Shown here in pieces: positions 6,365 to 12,831 of a DNA stretch of 12,831 nt; position 1 is the stretch's first letter; the number at the start of each line of letters is the position of its first letter. The position numbers and the translations under genes are program-made. The stretch comes from an uncultured Elusimicrobiales bacterium. GTDB lineage: Bacteria > Elusimicrobiota > Elusimicrobia > Elusimicrobiales > Elusimicrobiaceae. The notes under the pieces were generated by a model, which worked only from the letters and a program-made list of their open reading frames with translations, made no database searches and was not told the DNA's origin. The stretch covers positions 1 through 12,831 of the forward strand of contig CAKUDJ010000006.1 of assembly GCA_934644855.1 (NCBI GenBank). The letters are read 5' to 3'.

Positions 6365-6862
6365 TTACAATATCCTGCAATCCGGCTTTCCTTTGCGCTT
6401 CATAAGTTCCCGGTATAATTGTACCACCGGCTTATGCAGTTTGGGGTGGATATAGTCGGACAGCAGGTACGAAAGCGGTTTTAATACAAATTCCCTCTCC
6501 TGTAAACGCGGGTGGGGGATAATCAGCATATATTCGTCGTCATCATCAAAAAATTCTATTTGGTCGTAAAACAAAATATCCAGGTCAATTACGCGCGGGC
6601 CGTTCTTAAACGTGGGCGTGCGGCCGAGTTGTTTTTCAAGCGCCTTTAATTTGCGCAGCAGCGCCGCCGGCGGATACGGCGTACTCAAAATGACCACCGC
6701 GTTTACAAAATCCGGTTGGTTGGCAAAACCTTCCGGCTTGGATAGGATATAGGGGGAAACTTCTTTGACCGTTCCCAAGCCGGACAGAGCCTCCACGGCT
6801 TTGTCTAAATGTTCTTTGGCAGGGGCAATATTGCTGCCGAGCCCTAACACCGCTTGTGGCAT
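6365..6862 (-). CDS. folK: 6-hydroxymethyl-7,8-dihydropterin pyrophosphokinase (HPPK)
   Basis: Transfers pyrophosphate from ATP to 6-hydroxymethyl-7,8-dihydropterin, giving the substrate of FolP in folate synthesis. The 165-residue protein shows LGLGSN at the N-terminus, FVNAVVIL, LLRKLKALEKQLGR, GPRVIDLDILFYD (Mg-binding Asp93 and Asp95) and IPHPRLQEREFVLKPL. All are standard HPPK motifs, and the length is typical. An acidic stretch FFDDDDE (residues 104-110) sits in a variable loop. The ATG at 6862 shares its A with the TAA stop of the PTPS-III gene, so translation is coupled; the frame is open further upstream, but that start would lie inside the previous gene and add non-homologous residues. 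Confidence 0.95.
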   Translation of the reverse strand: MPQAVLGLGSNIAPAKEHLDKAVEALSGLGTVKEVSPYILSKPEGFANQPDFVNAVVILSTPYPPAALLRKLKALEKQLGRTPTFKNGPRVIDLDILFYDQIEFFDDDDEYMLIIPHPRLQEREFVLKPLSYLLSDYIHPKLHKPVVQLYRELMKRKGKPDCRIL

Positions 6863-7218
6863 TACGCTTCTTCTTCCCCGCGGTATTCTATCCAACGGTC
6901 GGATTCTTCGCTTACTTTTACGCTGTATAAGTGCGGCAAGCGTTCTTTAATGCGGTTGAACATCCATATAGCCAGGGCCTCGGTGGTGGGGCGGTGCAGA
7001 AAGGTGCCCAAATCGCGCCCTTCCAGGCTGCTTTCAAGCTCCAGTTTGAATATGTCGGCCAGTTGGCGGAAATCCAACAGGTAGCCTTCCGCATTGGTAT
7101 GGCCGTGGAAGGTAATTTCATAATGGAAATTATGGGAGTGAATTTCTTCATTTAGGGTTCCGCCGTGCCCGTGCCGGGCATGAAAAGAACCGCATTGGGT
7201 TAAGTAAACAATACTCAT
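6862..7218 (-). CDS. PTPS-III type 6-pyruvoyl-tetrahydropterin synthase paralogue (probable FolB replacement)
   Basis: 118-residue member of the PTPS/QueD fold. Probable zinc ligands are His16, His27 and His29. Where QueD has CxxxHGH, this protein has Glu24-x-x-His27-Ser-His29, the ExxHxH arrangement reported for PTPS-III enzymes. These lack the catalytic Cys and convert 7,8-dihydroneopterin triphosphate directly to 6-hydroxymethyl-7,8-dihydropterin, bypassing dihydroneopterin aldolase (FolB). The PTxEALA motif and a Glu in the VKVSEES segment are also kept. Its place between folP and folK, with folB absent from the operon, fits this role. The ATG at 7218 overlaps the folP stop as ATGA and is preceded by AGGAGG. 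A second, canonical QueD is at 9133-9477. Automatic annotation would probably call this gene QueD. Confidence 0.85.
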   Translation of the reverse strand: MSIVYLTQCGSFHARHGHGGTLNEEIHSHNFHYEITFHGHTNAEGYLLDFRQLADIFKLELESSLEGRDLGTFLHRPTTEALAIWMFNRIKERLPHLYSVKVSEESDRWIEYRGEEEA

Positions 7219-8012
7219 TTGGCCTCCTGTAATTCTTGATAAAAATTCATAATTTTGCGGGTTTCTTTTACGTCATGCACGCGCAGAATATCCGCCCCGT
7301 GCTGTAGGGCCACCAAATTGGCCGCCAGCGTTTGGGCCTTGCGTTTGGGGGCGCCTTCGCGCTTTTGGCTTAAAAAGGTTTTGCGCGAAAGCCCAATCAG
7401 CATCCGCACGCCCAAGGTTTTGAATATGTCCAAATGTTTTAATAATTCGTAATTTTGCCCGCGCGTTTTGGCAAACCCAAAACCGGGGTCAATGATAATT
7501 TGCTCTTTGGTTAGGCCGCAACTTTGCGCTTGCGCGATTTTTTGCGCCAAAAAATCTTTAATTTCGCCGAGTAAATCCTTATAATCCGTAAGGGTTTGCA
7601 TGGTTTGCGGCGTGCCGCGCGTGTGCATAATCACAATCTGCGCGTTAAAACGCTGTACCAGTTTGAACATTTCCGTATCCGGCGTGCCGCTTACGTCGTT
7701 AATTATACTAACGCCGGCTTTTAAGCCTTCTTCGGCCACCGGGATTTTAACCGTATCCAAAGAAACGGGGATTTGGGGCCACGCTTTACGCACCGCGCGG
7801 ATTAAAGGCAGTACGCGGCTTTTTTCTTCTTCCGCGGGGACGGGCGTTCCGCCGGGGCGGGTGGACTCTCCGCCAATATCAAAAATATCGGCGCCGCCTT
7901 CCAGGTAATCCTTGCATTTAGCCAACAAGGTTTGCAGATTGTTTTGCGGGTTGCCGTCGTAAAAAGAATCCGGCGTAGCGTTTACAATACCCATTAAAAG
8001 AGGTGTGGTCAT
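7215..8012 (-). CDS. folP: Dihydropteroate synthase
   Basis: Condenses 6-hydroxymethyl-dihydropterin pyrophosphate with p-aminobenzoate to form dihydropteroate; it is the target of sulfonamides. The 265-residue TIM barrel carries GIVNATPDSF (8-17), DIGGESTRPG (45-54), SLDT (84-87), INDVSG (104-109), MHTRG (129-133), DPGFGFAKT (175-183), GLSRK (207-211) and LRVHDV (243-248), so the expected pterin and PABA contact residues are present. The ATG at 8012 lies 7 bases after the folE stop and has only a weak AGGG site, so it probably depends on coupling to folE. Its stop overlaps the next start by 4 bases. Confidence 0.96.
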   Translation of the reverse strand: MTTPLLMGIVNATPDSFYDGNPQNNLQTLLAKCKDYLEGGADIFDIGGESTRPGGTPVPAEEEKSRVLPLIRAVRKAWPQIPVSLDTVKIPVAEEGLKAGVSIINDVSGTPDTEMFKLVQRFNAQIVIMHTRGTPQTMQTLTDYKDLLGEIKDFLAQKIAQAQSCGLTKEQIIIDPGFGFAKTRGQNYELLKHLDIFKTLGVRMLIGLSRKTFLSQKREGAPKRKAQTLAANLVALQHGADILRVHDVKETRKIMNFYQELQEAK

Positions 8013-8019
8013 AAATGCC

Positions 8020-8640
8020 CTATTTAATCATTTCCAAAAATTCACTGCGGACTTCCAACTTTTTGAAAGCCCCGCGTATGGCGCTGGTCACCATCACGGC
8101 GTCATGCTTTTCAATCCCGCGCGAACTAATGCACAAGTGTTTGGCTTTGCATACCACCATTACGCCGTAAGGTTGTAAGGTTTCCATTAAGCTATCGGCA
8201 ATTTGCGCCACCAGTTTTTCCTGTATTTGCAAACGGCGGGCGTATACTTCCACCAGCCGCGCCAGTTTGGAAATCCCCAATACTTTGCCTTTGGGCAGAT
8301 ACCCAATGCTAATGGTGCCGAAGAACGGCTGTAAGTGGTGTTCGCAAGTGGAATAAAATTCTATATCTTTTAAGACCACCATTTCTTCGCAAGAGCCTTC
8401 CGTAAAGGTTTTTAAGACGTCCTGCGGTTTCATTTGGTAGCCGCCGAAAAGTTTTTGCCAACTGCGTAAAATGCGCAAGGGGGTTTCCTGCAACCCTTCT
8501 CTGTCCGGGTCGTCGCCGATATAGGCGAGGATTTCCCGCAGGTTTTGCAAAATTTTTTCTTGCGTTAGCGGATGTTTGCCATTTTGTGCGTTTGCAGGCT
8601 TAAGCGCAGAAACGGATTTTGTTTGATTATTTTTACGCAT
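8020..8640 (-). CDS. folE: GTP cyclohydrolase I (type IA)
   Basis: Opens GTP to 7,8-dihydroneopterin triphosphate and formate, the common precursor of the folate and queuosine branches in this operon. The 206-residue protein has DDPDREGLQETPLRI (43-57), FYSTCEHHLQPFFG with zinc ligands Cys99 and His102, GISKLARLVEVYARRLQIQEKL (122-143), and KAKHLCISSRG with the third zinc ligand Cys170. The zinc-binding Cys/His set marks the IA type rather than the FolE2 (IB) type. The ATG at 8640 lies 76 bases inside queE; it is supported by AGGAGA ten bases upstream and by the lack of another ATG before the conserved region. The first 25 residues are poorly conserved and are the part encoded in the overlap. 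Confidence 0.95.
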   Translation of the reverse strand: MRKNNQTKSVSALKPANAQNGKHPLTQEKILQNLREILAYIGDDPDREGLQETPLRILRSWQKLFGGYQMKPQDVLKTFTEGSCEEMVVLKDIEFYSTCEHHLQPFFGTISIGYLPKGKVLGISKLARLVEVYARRLQIQEKLVAQIADSLMETLQPYGVMVVCKAKHLCISSRGIEKHDAVMVTSAIRGAFKKLEVRSEFLEMIK

Positions 8641-9158
8641 AGGTCTATATTCTCCTGTTTGTTGCTTTCGGGTTGAAGATAAATTTGTGTTTTTTGGTTA
8701 TGGTACGCAAAATAGTTTTGTAAGTCGGCCAGGTCGGTTTCTTGGCCCACCACCAGTTTAATGACGTCCGCTTTTTGCAACATTTGCGGGCTGACATAAC
8801 GCTTGGGGGAAACGGTAATAAAATCAAACAGGCTGACGTCCGTATCCTTGTAGCCGTTGGTTTCCAGGTGGATTTGATAGCCGTTTTGTTTAAGCGTTTG
8901 CAACAGGGGGAGCAAATCCTGCTCGGTGGGTTCCCCGCCTGTAATAATGATGTTTTTGCACGGATATTTTTGCACTTCCGCCACTATTTGGGCGGGGGAC
9001 ATTTCCGTAAACGCGGCTTGGGCGTATTTGGTGTCGCACCACGGGCAGCCCATACTGCAACCGCTTAAACGCACAAACACCGCCGGCATACCCGTATGGC
9101 GGCCTTCCCCTTGAATAGAGTAGAAAATCTCGTTAATTTTGAGCAATGGCTGCGGCAT
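8565..9158 (-). CDS. queE: 7-carboxy-7-deazaguanine synthase (radical SAM)
   Basis: Radical-SAM enzyme that contracts the ring of 6-carboxy-tetrahydropterin to 7-carboxy-7-deazaguanine, the step after QueD on the way to preQ0, queuosine or other 7-deazaguanines. 197 residues: FYSIQGEG (12-19), the cluster motif C34xxxC38xxC41 (here GCSMGCPWC, of QueE type), ITGGEP (72-77), ETNG (99-102), SPK (117-119), QPE (162-164) and the C-terminal LQTHK. The ATG at 9158 lies 26 bases inside queD and follows GGGAGAG. QueC, which completes preQ0, is not in the window. Confidence 0.95.
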   Translation of the reverse strand: MPQPLLKINEIFYSIQGEGRHTGMPAVFVRLSGCSMGCPWCDTKYAQAAFTEMSPAQIVAEVQKYPCKNIIITGGEPTEQDLLPLLQTLKQNGYQIHLETNGYKDTDVSLFDFITVSPKRYVSPQMLQKADVIKLVVGQETDLADLQNYFAYHNQKTQIYLQPESNKQENIDLCVKIIKQNPFLRLSLQTHKMANIR

Positions 9159-9477
9159 TATCGCTCTCCCAAATTTCCAATGTTTTTAAGGTTAAATCCA
9201 ATTTTTTAAGCTCCGCCCCTATGTGCTTAAACAAATGCTCCGCCAATAATTCCGCCGTCGGGTTGGGCAAAATATCGTTGAGCAAGCGGTGGTCGGGCAG
9301 GTTGTCGTCCAACAGTTTTTTAACCACCTTAAAATCGCACACCATGCCGCTGGGCTGAATGGGGCCCTCTATGATAAAAACGGCTTTCCAAGTGTGCCCG
9401 TGCAGTTGGCGGCATTGGCCGTTATAGCCGGGCAAATGGTGGGCGGAACTAAAAGAACGAATCAGTTTAATAAGCAT
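9133..9477 (-). CDS. queD: 6-carboxy-5,6,7,8-tetrahydropterin synthase
   Basis: Converts 7,8-dihydroneopterin triphosphate to 6-carboxy-tetrahydropterin for queuosine synthesis. 114 residues with the canonical PTPS/QueD signature: FSSAH (zinc ligand His13), Cys22-x-x-x-His26-Gly-His28 (catalytic Cys plus two zinc His), CDF (47-49), PDHRLLN (61-67), PTAELLAE (73-80) and the Glu of EIWES. The ATG at 9477 directly follows the TAA of the upstream membrane-protein gene, with GGAGAG inside the end of that gene, so translation is coupled. Together with the PTPS-III paralogue three genes further on, the operon holds one family member for each branch. Confidence 0.95.
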   Translation of the reverse strand: MLIKLIRSFSSAHHLPGYNGQCRQLHGHTWKAVFIIEGPIQPSGMVCDFKVVKKLLDDNLPDHRLLNDILPNPTAELLAEHLFKHIGAELKKLDLTLKTLEIWESDNAAAIAQN

Positions 9478-10218
9478 TTAATTTCTCTCCGGTAATGTGT
9501 TAAAAATTTGCTGTAAGTAAATAATACATACAAAAATAACCGCTAGCGTAAAAAGCGGAACCCCTATAAATAAGTTCAGGTACCACAACACGCATAGCGG
9601 CCCCATTAAAAACAGGCTCCATTTGGCGAGCGTACCCAGGGCCACCCGCACGCCGTAAATCAGGCGCAAAAACACGCCCACCGCCATCCCGGCGCAGAAA
9701 AAGTAAAAAAACATCAGCGGAATAACCATTACAGAAGCCATGAGCCCAATGGCGCGAAGCGTGCCTTGCAGCACTTCTTTATGTTGGGCCAAAAAGGCTT
9801 GCGAGGTGGTAAACGTAAATGTGGCGGGCAGCATATTTTTTTGCACACCGGAGGCCGCGGGCATATAAACGCCGTCCGGCCCCACCACGGCGGCCCAGTT
9901 ATGGCGGGCGAAATCTTCCTTAGCGGGCGGTGTTTTTAGGGCGGAATCAAAATGCAGGGCAAACCCGCTTTTGGGAATAGTAAAATCCACCGGGGTTTGC
10001 GGTGCTTTTAAGTGCCCCTTTTCAAACGTCACTTCCGGGAAGTTTTTAATCATCAGGGGGAGCTGTTCCCGCAAATAGCGGCCCATAAACAAGTTTAAGG
10101 CCAAGAGGGAAAGCAAAAACAAATAAAACACAAACAGGCCCACTTGCCATTTGGCAGCGGCCGCTAAACGGTGATAAACGGTAAAACTAAAAATAGTGCG
10201 CCAATGTAAACCCAGCAT
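9478..10218 (-). CDS. DUF1189-like membrane protein heading the que/fol operon
   Basis: About 246 residues. From the chosen start: one transmembrane segment at about 26-45, an extracytoplasmic domain of about 105 residues with VTFEKGHLKAPQTPVDFTIP, then three or four hydrophobic segments from about 155 to 236. This layout, with the E/N-G-x-L pattern in the outer domain, resembles the DUF1189 family, whose function is unknown; the match is by eye. The start ATG at 10218 is preferred because a TATAAT lies 7 bases before it; the frame is open to an ATG at 10263, which has no ribosome-binding site and would lie upstream of the -10. It heads the operon and its stop codon touches queD's start. A link to pterin or queuosine metabolism is only suggested by position. 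Confidence 0.6.
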   Translation of the reverse strand: MLGLHWRTIFSFTVYHRLAAAAKWQVGLFVFYLFLLSLLALNLFMGRYLREQLPLMIKNFPEVTFEKGHLKAPQTPVDFTIPKSGFALHFDSALKTPPAKEDFARHNWAAVVGPDGVYMPAASGVQKNMLPATFTFTTSQAFLAQHKEVLQGTLRAIGLMASVMVIPLMFFYFFCAGMAVGVFLRLIYGVRVALGTLAKWSLFLMGPLCVLWYLNLFIGVPLFTLAVIFVCIIYLQQIFNTLPERN

Positions 10219-10231
10219 ATTAGCTATTATA
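10219..10231 (-). promoter_or_regulatory. Probable leaderless promoter of the que/fol operon
   Basis: On the minus strand a perfect TATAAT (10231-10226) lies 7 bases before the ATG at 10218, with no Shine-Dalgarno site and no clear -35 box. A small hairpin (CCCT/AGGG) sits at about 10242-10253, in the -35 region. The transcript would start at or beside the ATG, which leaves no space for a preQ1 or folate riboswitch. Confidence 0.45.
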
Positions 10232-10332
10232 CTAATTTGAGCCCTTTTTAGGGCCACCGGCATAAGTAGTCAGGAATGGTAAAAATAAGTACAATTAAAG
10301 AATATATCTTTATGCTGGGAAGGAGTTTTTTC

Positions 10333-12831
10333 GTGAAAAATAAATTCAACTGGTTGTTGGCCTTTTTTATGGCGTTTAGTGCCGCGTCCGTACAGGCGGC
10401 CCCGCAAACATTAAAAGTGGTGTCTGCCACGCCCAAGGGGCAGCTGATGTATGCGGGCAATTCCCCTATCAGCATTACGTTTAACCGCCCGGTGGGGAAA
10501 CTATCCGAAAAAGACTCTTTTTCCGGCGGGAAATGCCCGCTGGTCATTACCCCTGCCGTAAAAGGCTCCTGCCGCTTTAGCGGTACGCAAACGCTGTTGT
10601 TTGAGCCCAGCGAAAACTGGCCGCTTGCCACGCAATACCAGGTAATGCTTAAAAAAGGGTTTGCTTCGGCCGTAAACGGCGCCAAACTGCCGGCTGATTA
10701 TGCTTTTACCTTTACCACACCGCGTATTTCCGTGCGTTCCACGCGCCCGGCGAAAGACGAACGCTGGCTATCCCTGAACCCCACCTTATATATTACATTT
10801 TCCACCCGGCCGGATTTAGCGCGCGCGGCCCAATTTTTAACGCTTTCTTACCAAGAGGAGCCGGAAAGCTCGGTAGTATCTAAATTTTTATCGCGCATGG
10901 GCAGCACCAAAAAAGCCCAAGCCCCGGTGCTTAAAACGGTGCCGCTGTTGGTGCGTGAGGTGGCACCCGAAGAACACCAACGGGATTTTGCTTGGGAAAC
11001 CCGCAGCAATATGTTAGCCGTCAGCCCGGCGCAACCGCTTAAAAAAGGGGTGAAATATACGCTTACGGTGCAGGAACACTTCCCGGGGGCCGAGGGGCCT
11101 TTGGGGTTAAAAAAGCCGTATGAACTTACTTTTTATACTTATCCCGCGCTTAAAACGTTGGGGGCCACCACGTCCGGATGTTTGCCGTATACGCCCAGCG
11201 TAAAATTTTCTTCCCCGGTGCGGTTGAAAGATTTACTGGCCGCGGCTACGGTCACTCCGGCCGAGGCCAAGGGCCGTTTATCGGAAGCGGACGAAATGGC
11301 ACTCGGCACGGAGCATTTGCCCGCCACCGGGGCGGAAGCCGAAAAACCCGGCGCCGTGCAGGAAGCCTATTTTGATACGCCGCTATCCTTCTTAAAATTA
11401 GCGCCCGGCCAAAGCGTGACGGTGCGCCTTGCCCCCGGCTTGCAAGATATTTACGGCAACCGTTTAGGGCAGGAAGAAACCTTTACTTTTACCAACGAGG
11501 GCTATTGCCCAGCGGTGGATTATCAGGGCGGCACCGGCGTATTGGAAAGCTATTTGCCGGCCCGCTTGCCGATAGAACTGGTCAACACCCCACAGTTGGA
11601 AACGCAGGCGGTGGCGTTGGCCAAAGATACCTTTATTCCGTTTCAGCGGGAAAGCGCCGGGTATTGCTCCAAAAAAGAAATCAAAAACGCCACTTTTGAC
11701 GGAAATTATGCGTTCCGCACGCCTAAAGATAAATCCGTCAAAACGTATTTTGATTTGGAAAAATTCGCCCCTACCGCCAAAGACAGCATTATTTTCAGCC
11801 AAGTGCGCGTGCCCAGTAAATGGCGCAAAGACGGCTACTGTTGGGTCAGCGCGCTTTCCAACATTACGGATTTGGGCATTACGTTCAAAACTTCGCCGGA
11901 TAATACCTTATTATGGGTGACGCACTTAAAAACGGCGGAGCCTATGCCCAATTTGGGTGTGGAGTTGCGGGACAAAACCAATAAAGTATTGTGGAGCGGC
12001 TCTACCGATATGAACGGCCTGGTGCAGGCCCCCGGTTGGAAAAAACTGGACATAGAACAATCCGGTTGGGGCAAGCCGGAACTTTACGCGTTTGTATCCA
12101 GCCCGGGTGGGGATGCCGTTGTCAGCAGTGATTGGAACAACGGTTTGGAGCCCTGGCGTTTTAATTTGAATTATGATTATAACCCGCAGGAAACTATCAA
12201 CCAAATGCAGTTATTTGCGGACCGCGGTATTTACCGCCCCGGCGAAACGGCCCATGTAAAAGGGGTGTTCCGCACGCTTAAAAACGGCGTTTGGAGTTTG
12301 CCCGGTTATGTGCGCGGTACGGTTTATGCATACAATTCCCGCGGGGAAGAAGCTTTTAAGCAAAATGTAGCCGTTTCTTCCGCCTTCGGTACATTTCATT
12401 TTGATTTGCCGCTTCCCTCCAATGCGCCTACCGGACAATGGCAGGTTTCGTTTGTGCCGCAAGGGGAAACCAATGTGCAGGGCACCAGTTTTTATTTTAA
12501 TGTGGAAGCCGCCAAACAGGCGGAGTTCCGGGTCACCTTGCGCGCGGGGGAAGAAAATTATACCCCCGGCCAACAGGCGCAGTTTTTGGCCACGGCCGAT
12601 TATTTGTTCGGGGCCCCGGTAGCGGGGGGAAAGGCCCGTTGGACGGTGCGCCAAGTGCCGGTGTATTCGCTCAACATCAAGGGGTTTGACGGATACGAAT
12701 TTACCCCGTACTTTTTGCGCTCCGAGCAAAAGACGGAAAACAAGGTGCTTGTGCAAGCAAACGGAGAATTAGACAAAACAGGCTCCGTGCGTTTTACTTT
12801 ACCTATGCCCAAAACGGAAGTGCCGTTAGAT
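10333..12831 (+). CDS. Bacterial alpha-2-macroglobulin, N-terminal 833 residues (gene continues past window)
   Basis: Large secreted protein of the bacterial alpha-2-macroglobulin (YfhM-like) family, thought to trap foreign proteases in the periplasm. The GTG start at 10333 follows AAGGAG by 7 bases. The first 22 residues are a signal peptide ending SVQA, with no lipobox Cys, so the protein should be periplasmic or secreted rather than lipid-anchored. Ig-like macroglobulin (MG) domains follow; residues about 638-652 contain LFADRGIYRPGETAHVKG, the typical MG2 signature. The frame stays open for 833 codons to the last base. The bait region and a possible thioester CxEQ motif would lie beyond the window, so trap chemistry cannot be judged. 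The gene is divergent from the que/fol operon; 114 bases separate the two starts. Only weak -10 candidates are visible (TATATC at 10303, TATGCT at 10311). These families are often next to a PbpC gene, which cannot be checked here. Confidence 0.9.
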   Translation, partial: MKNKFNWLLAFFMAFSAASVQAAPQTLKVVSATPKGQLMYAGNSPISITFNRPVGKLSEKDSFSGGKCPLVITPAVKGSCRFSGTQTLLFEPSENWPLATQYQVMLKKGFASAVNGAKLPADYAFTFTTPRISVRSTRPAKDERWLSLNPTLYITFSTRPDLARAAQFLTLSYQEEPESSVVSKFLSRMGSTKKAQAPVLKTVPLLVREVAPEEHQRDFAWETRSNMLAVSPAQPLKKGVKYTLTVQEHFPGAEGPLGLKKPYELTFYTYPALKTLGATTSGCLPYTPSVKFSSPVRLKDLLAAATVTPAEAKGRLSEADEMALGTEHLPATGAEAEKPGAVQEAYFDTPLSFLKLAPGQSVTVRLAPGLQDIYGNRLGQEETFTFTNEGYCPAVDYQGGTGVLESYLPARLPIELVNTPQLETQAVALAKDTFIPFQRESAGYCSKKEIKNATFDGNYAFRTPKDKSVKTYFDLEKFAPTAKDSIIFSQVRVPSKWRKDGYCWVSALSNITDLGITFKTSPDNTLLWVTHLKTAEPMPNLGVELRDKTNKVLWSGSTDMNGLVQAPGWKKLDIEQSGWGKPELYAFVSSPGGDAVVSSDWNNGLEPWRFNLNYDYNPQETINQMQLFADRGIYRPGETAHVKGVFRTLKNGVWSLPGYVRGTVYAYNSRGEEAFKQNVAVSSAFGTFHFDLPLPSNAPTGQWQVSFVPQGETNVQGTSFYFNVEAAKQAEFRVTLRAGEENYTPGQQAQFLATADYLFGAPVAGGKARWTVRQVPVYSLNIKGFDGYEFTPYFLRSEQKTENKVLVQANGELDKTGSVRFTLPMPKTEVPLD

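Noticed and set aside
6863..6895. Longer folK start at 6895
   Set aside because: The additional residues are encoded inside the PTPS-III gene and do not resemble HPPK; the TAATG junction supports 6862.
10219..10332. preQ1 or folate riboswitch ahead of the que/fol operon
   Set aside because: The -10 box is 7 bases from the chosen ATG, leaving no leader; even with the upstream ATG no aptamer-like structure is seen.
10248..12812. Several minus-strand frames opposite the alpha-2-macroglobulin gene
   Set aside because: They are antisense shadows of one long continuous plus-strand frame with recognisable domains, and none has a matching start signal or motif.
1..12831. tRNA, rRNA, CRISPR array, insertion sequence or prophage
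   Set aside because: No cloverleaf, rRNA stretch, short regularly spaced repeats, transposase or phage-like gene was seen.

Overview
The window is bacterial DNA of moderate GC. The two OmpA-type peptidoglycan-binding lipoproteins and the secreted alpha-2-macroglobulin point to an organism with an outer membrane. Gene style is compatible with a gut Elusimicrobiota-like bacterium, but that is a low-confidence guess; no rRNA or other phylogenetic marker is present. All confident genes lie on the minus strand except the alpha-2-macroglobulin gene at the right edge and a probable gene tail at the left edge.

Layout. Bases 1-97 look like the 3' end of a plus-strand gene that starts outside the window. 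Bases 120-590 hold two 227-bp copies of a noncoding element. Their ends are nearly identical, their 111-bp centres have diverged, and the centres keep the same hairpin through paired base changes. The second copy ends exactly on the stop codon of nadB (L-aspartate oxidase, NAD synthesis). Upstream of nadB is a three-gene membrane unit: a SirB1/transglutaminase-like protein, an NfeD-like protein and an SPFH (stomatin/QmcA-like) protein. It ends in a strong intrinsic terminator that the SPFH reading frame runs through. Next come two OmpA-family lipoproteins, each with its own terminator; one carries a glycine-zipper segment, the other a cysteine-rich linker.

Bases 6365-10218 form a tightly packed operon that starts with a four-helix membrane protein and continues queD, queE, folE, folP, a PTPS-III-type paralogue of QueD, then folK. 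Several of these genes overlap. FolE makes 7,8-dihydroneopterin triphosphate from GTP. QueD and QueE take it towards queuosine. The PTPS-III protein (Glu in place of the catalytic Cys) probably takes it directly to 6-hydroxymethyl-dihydropterin for FolK and FolP, replacing folB, which is absent. The Cys-rich OmpA lipoprotein gene follows folK by 33 bases with no terminator between them. Divergently, from 10333 to the right edge, runs the first 833 codons of a secreted bacterial alpha-2-macroglobulin.

The most interesting items are the tandem structured element at 120-590, the paired PTPS paralogues in one folate/queuosine operon, the conflict between the SPFH stop codon and its terminator, and three genes whose -10 box sits 6-7 bases before the ATG, as expected for leaderless mRNAs.
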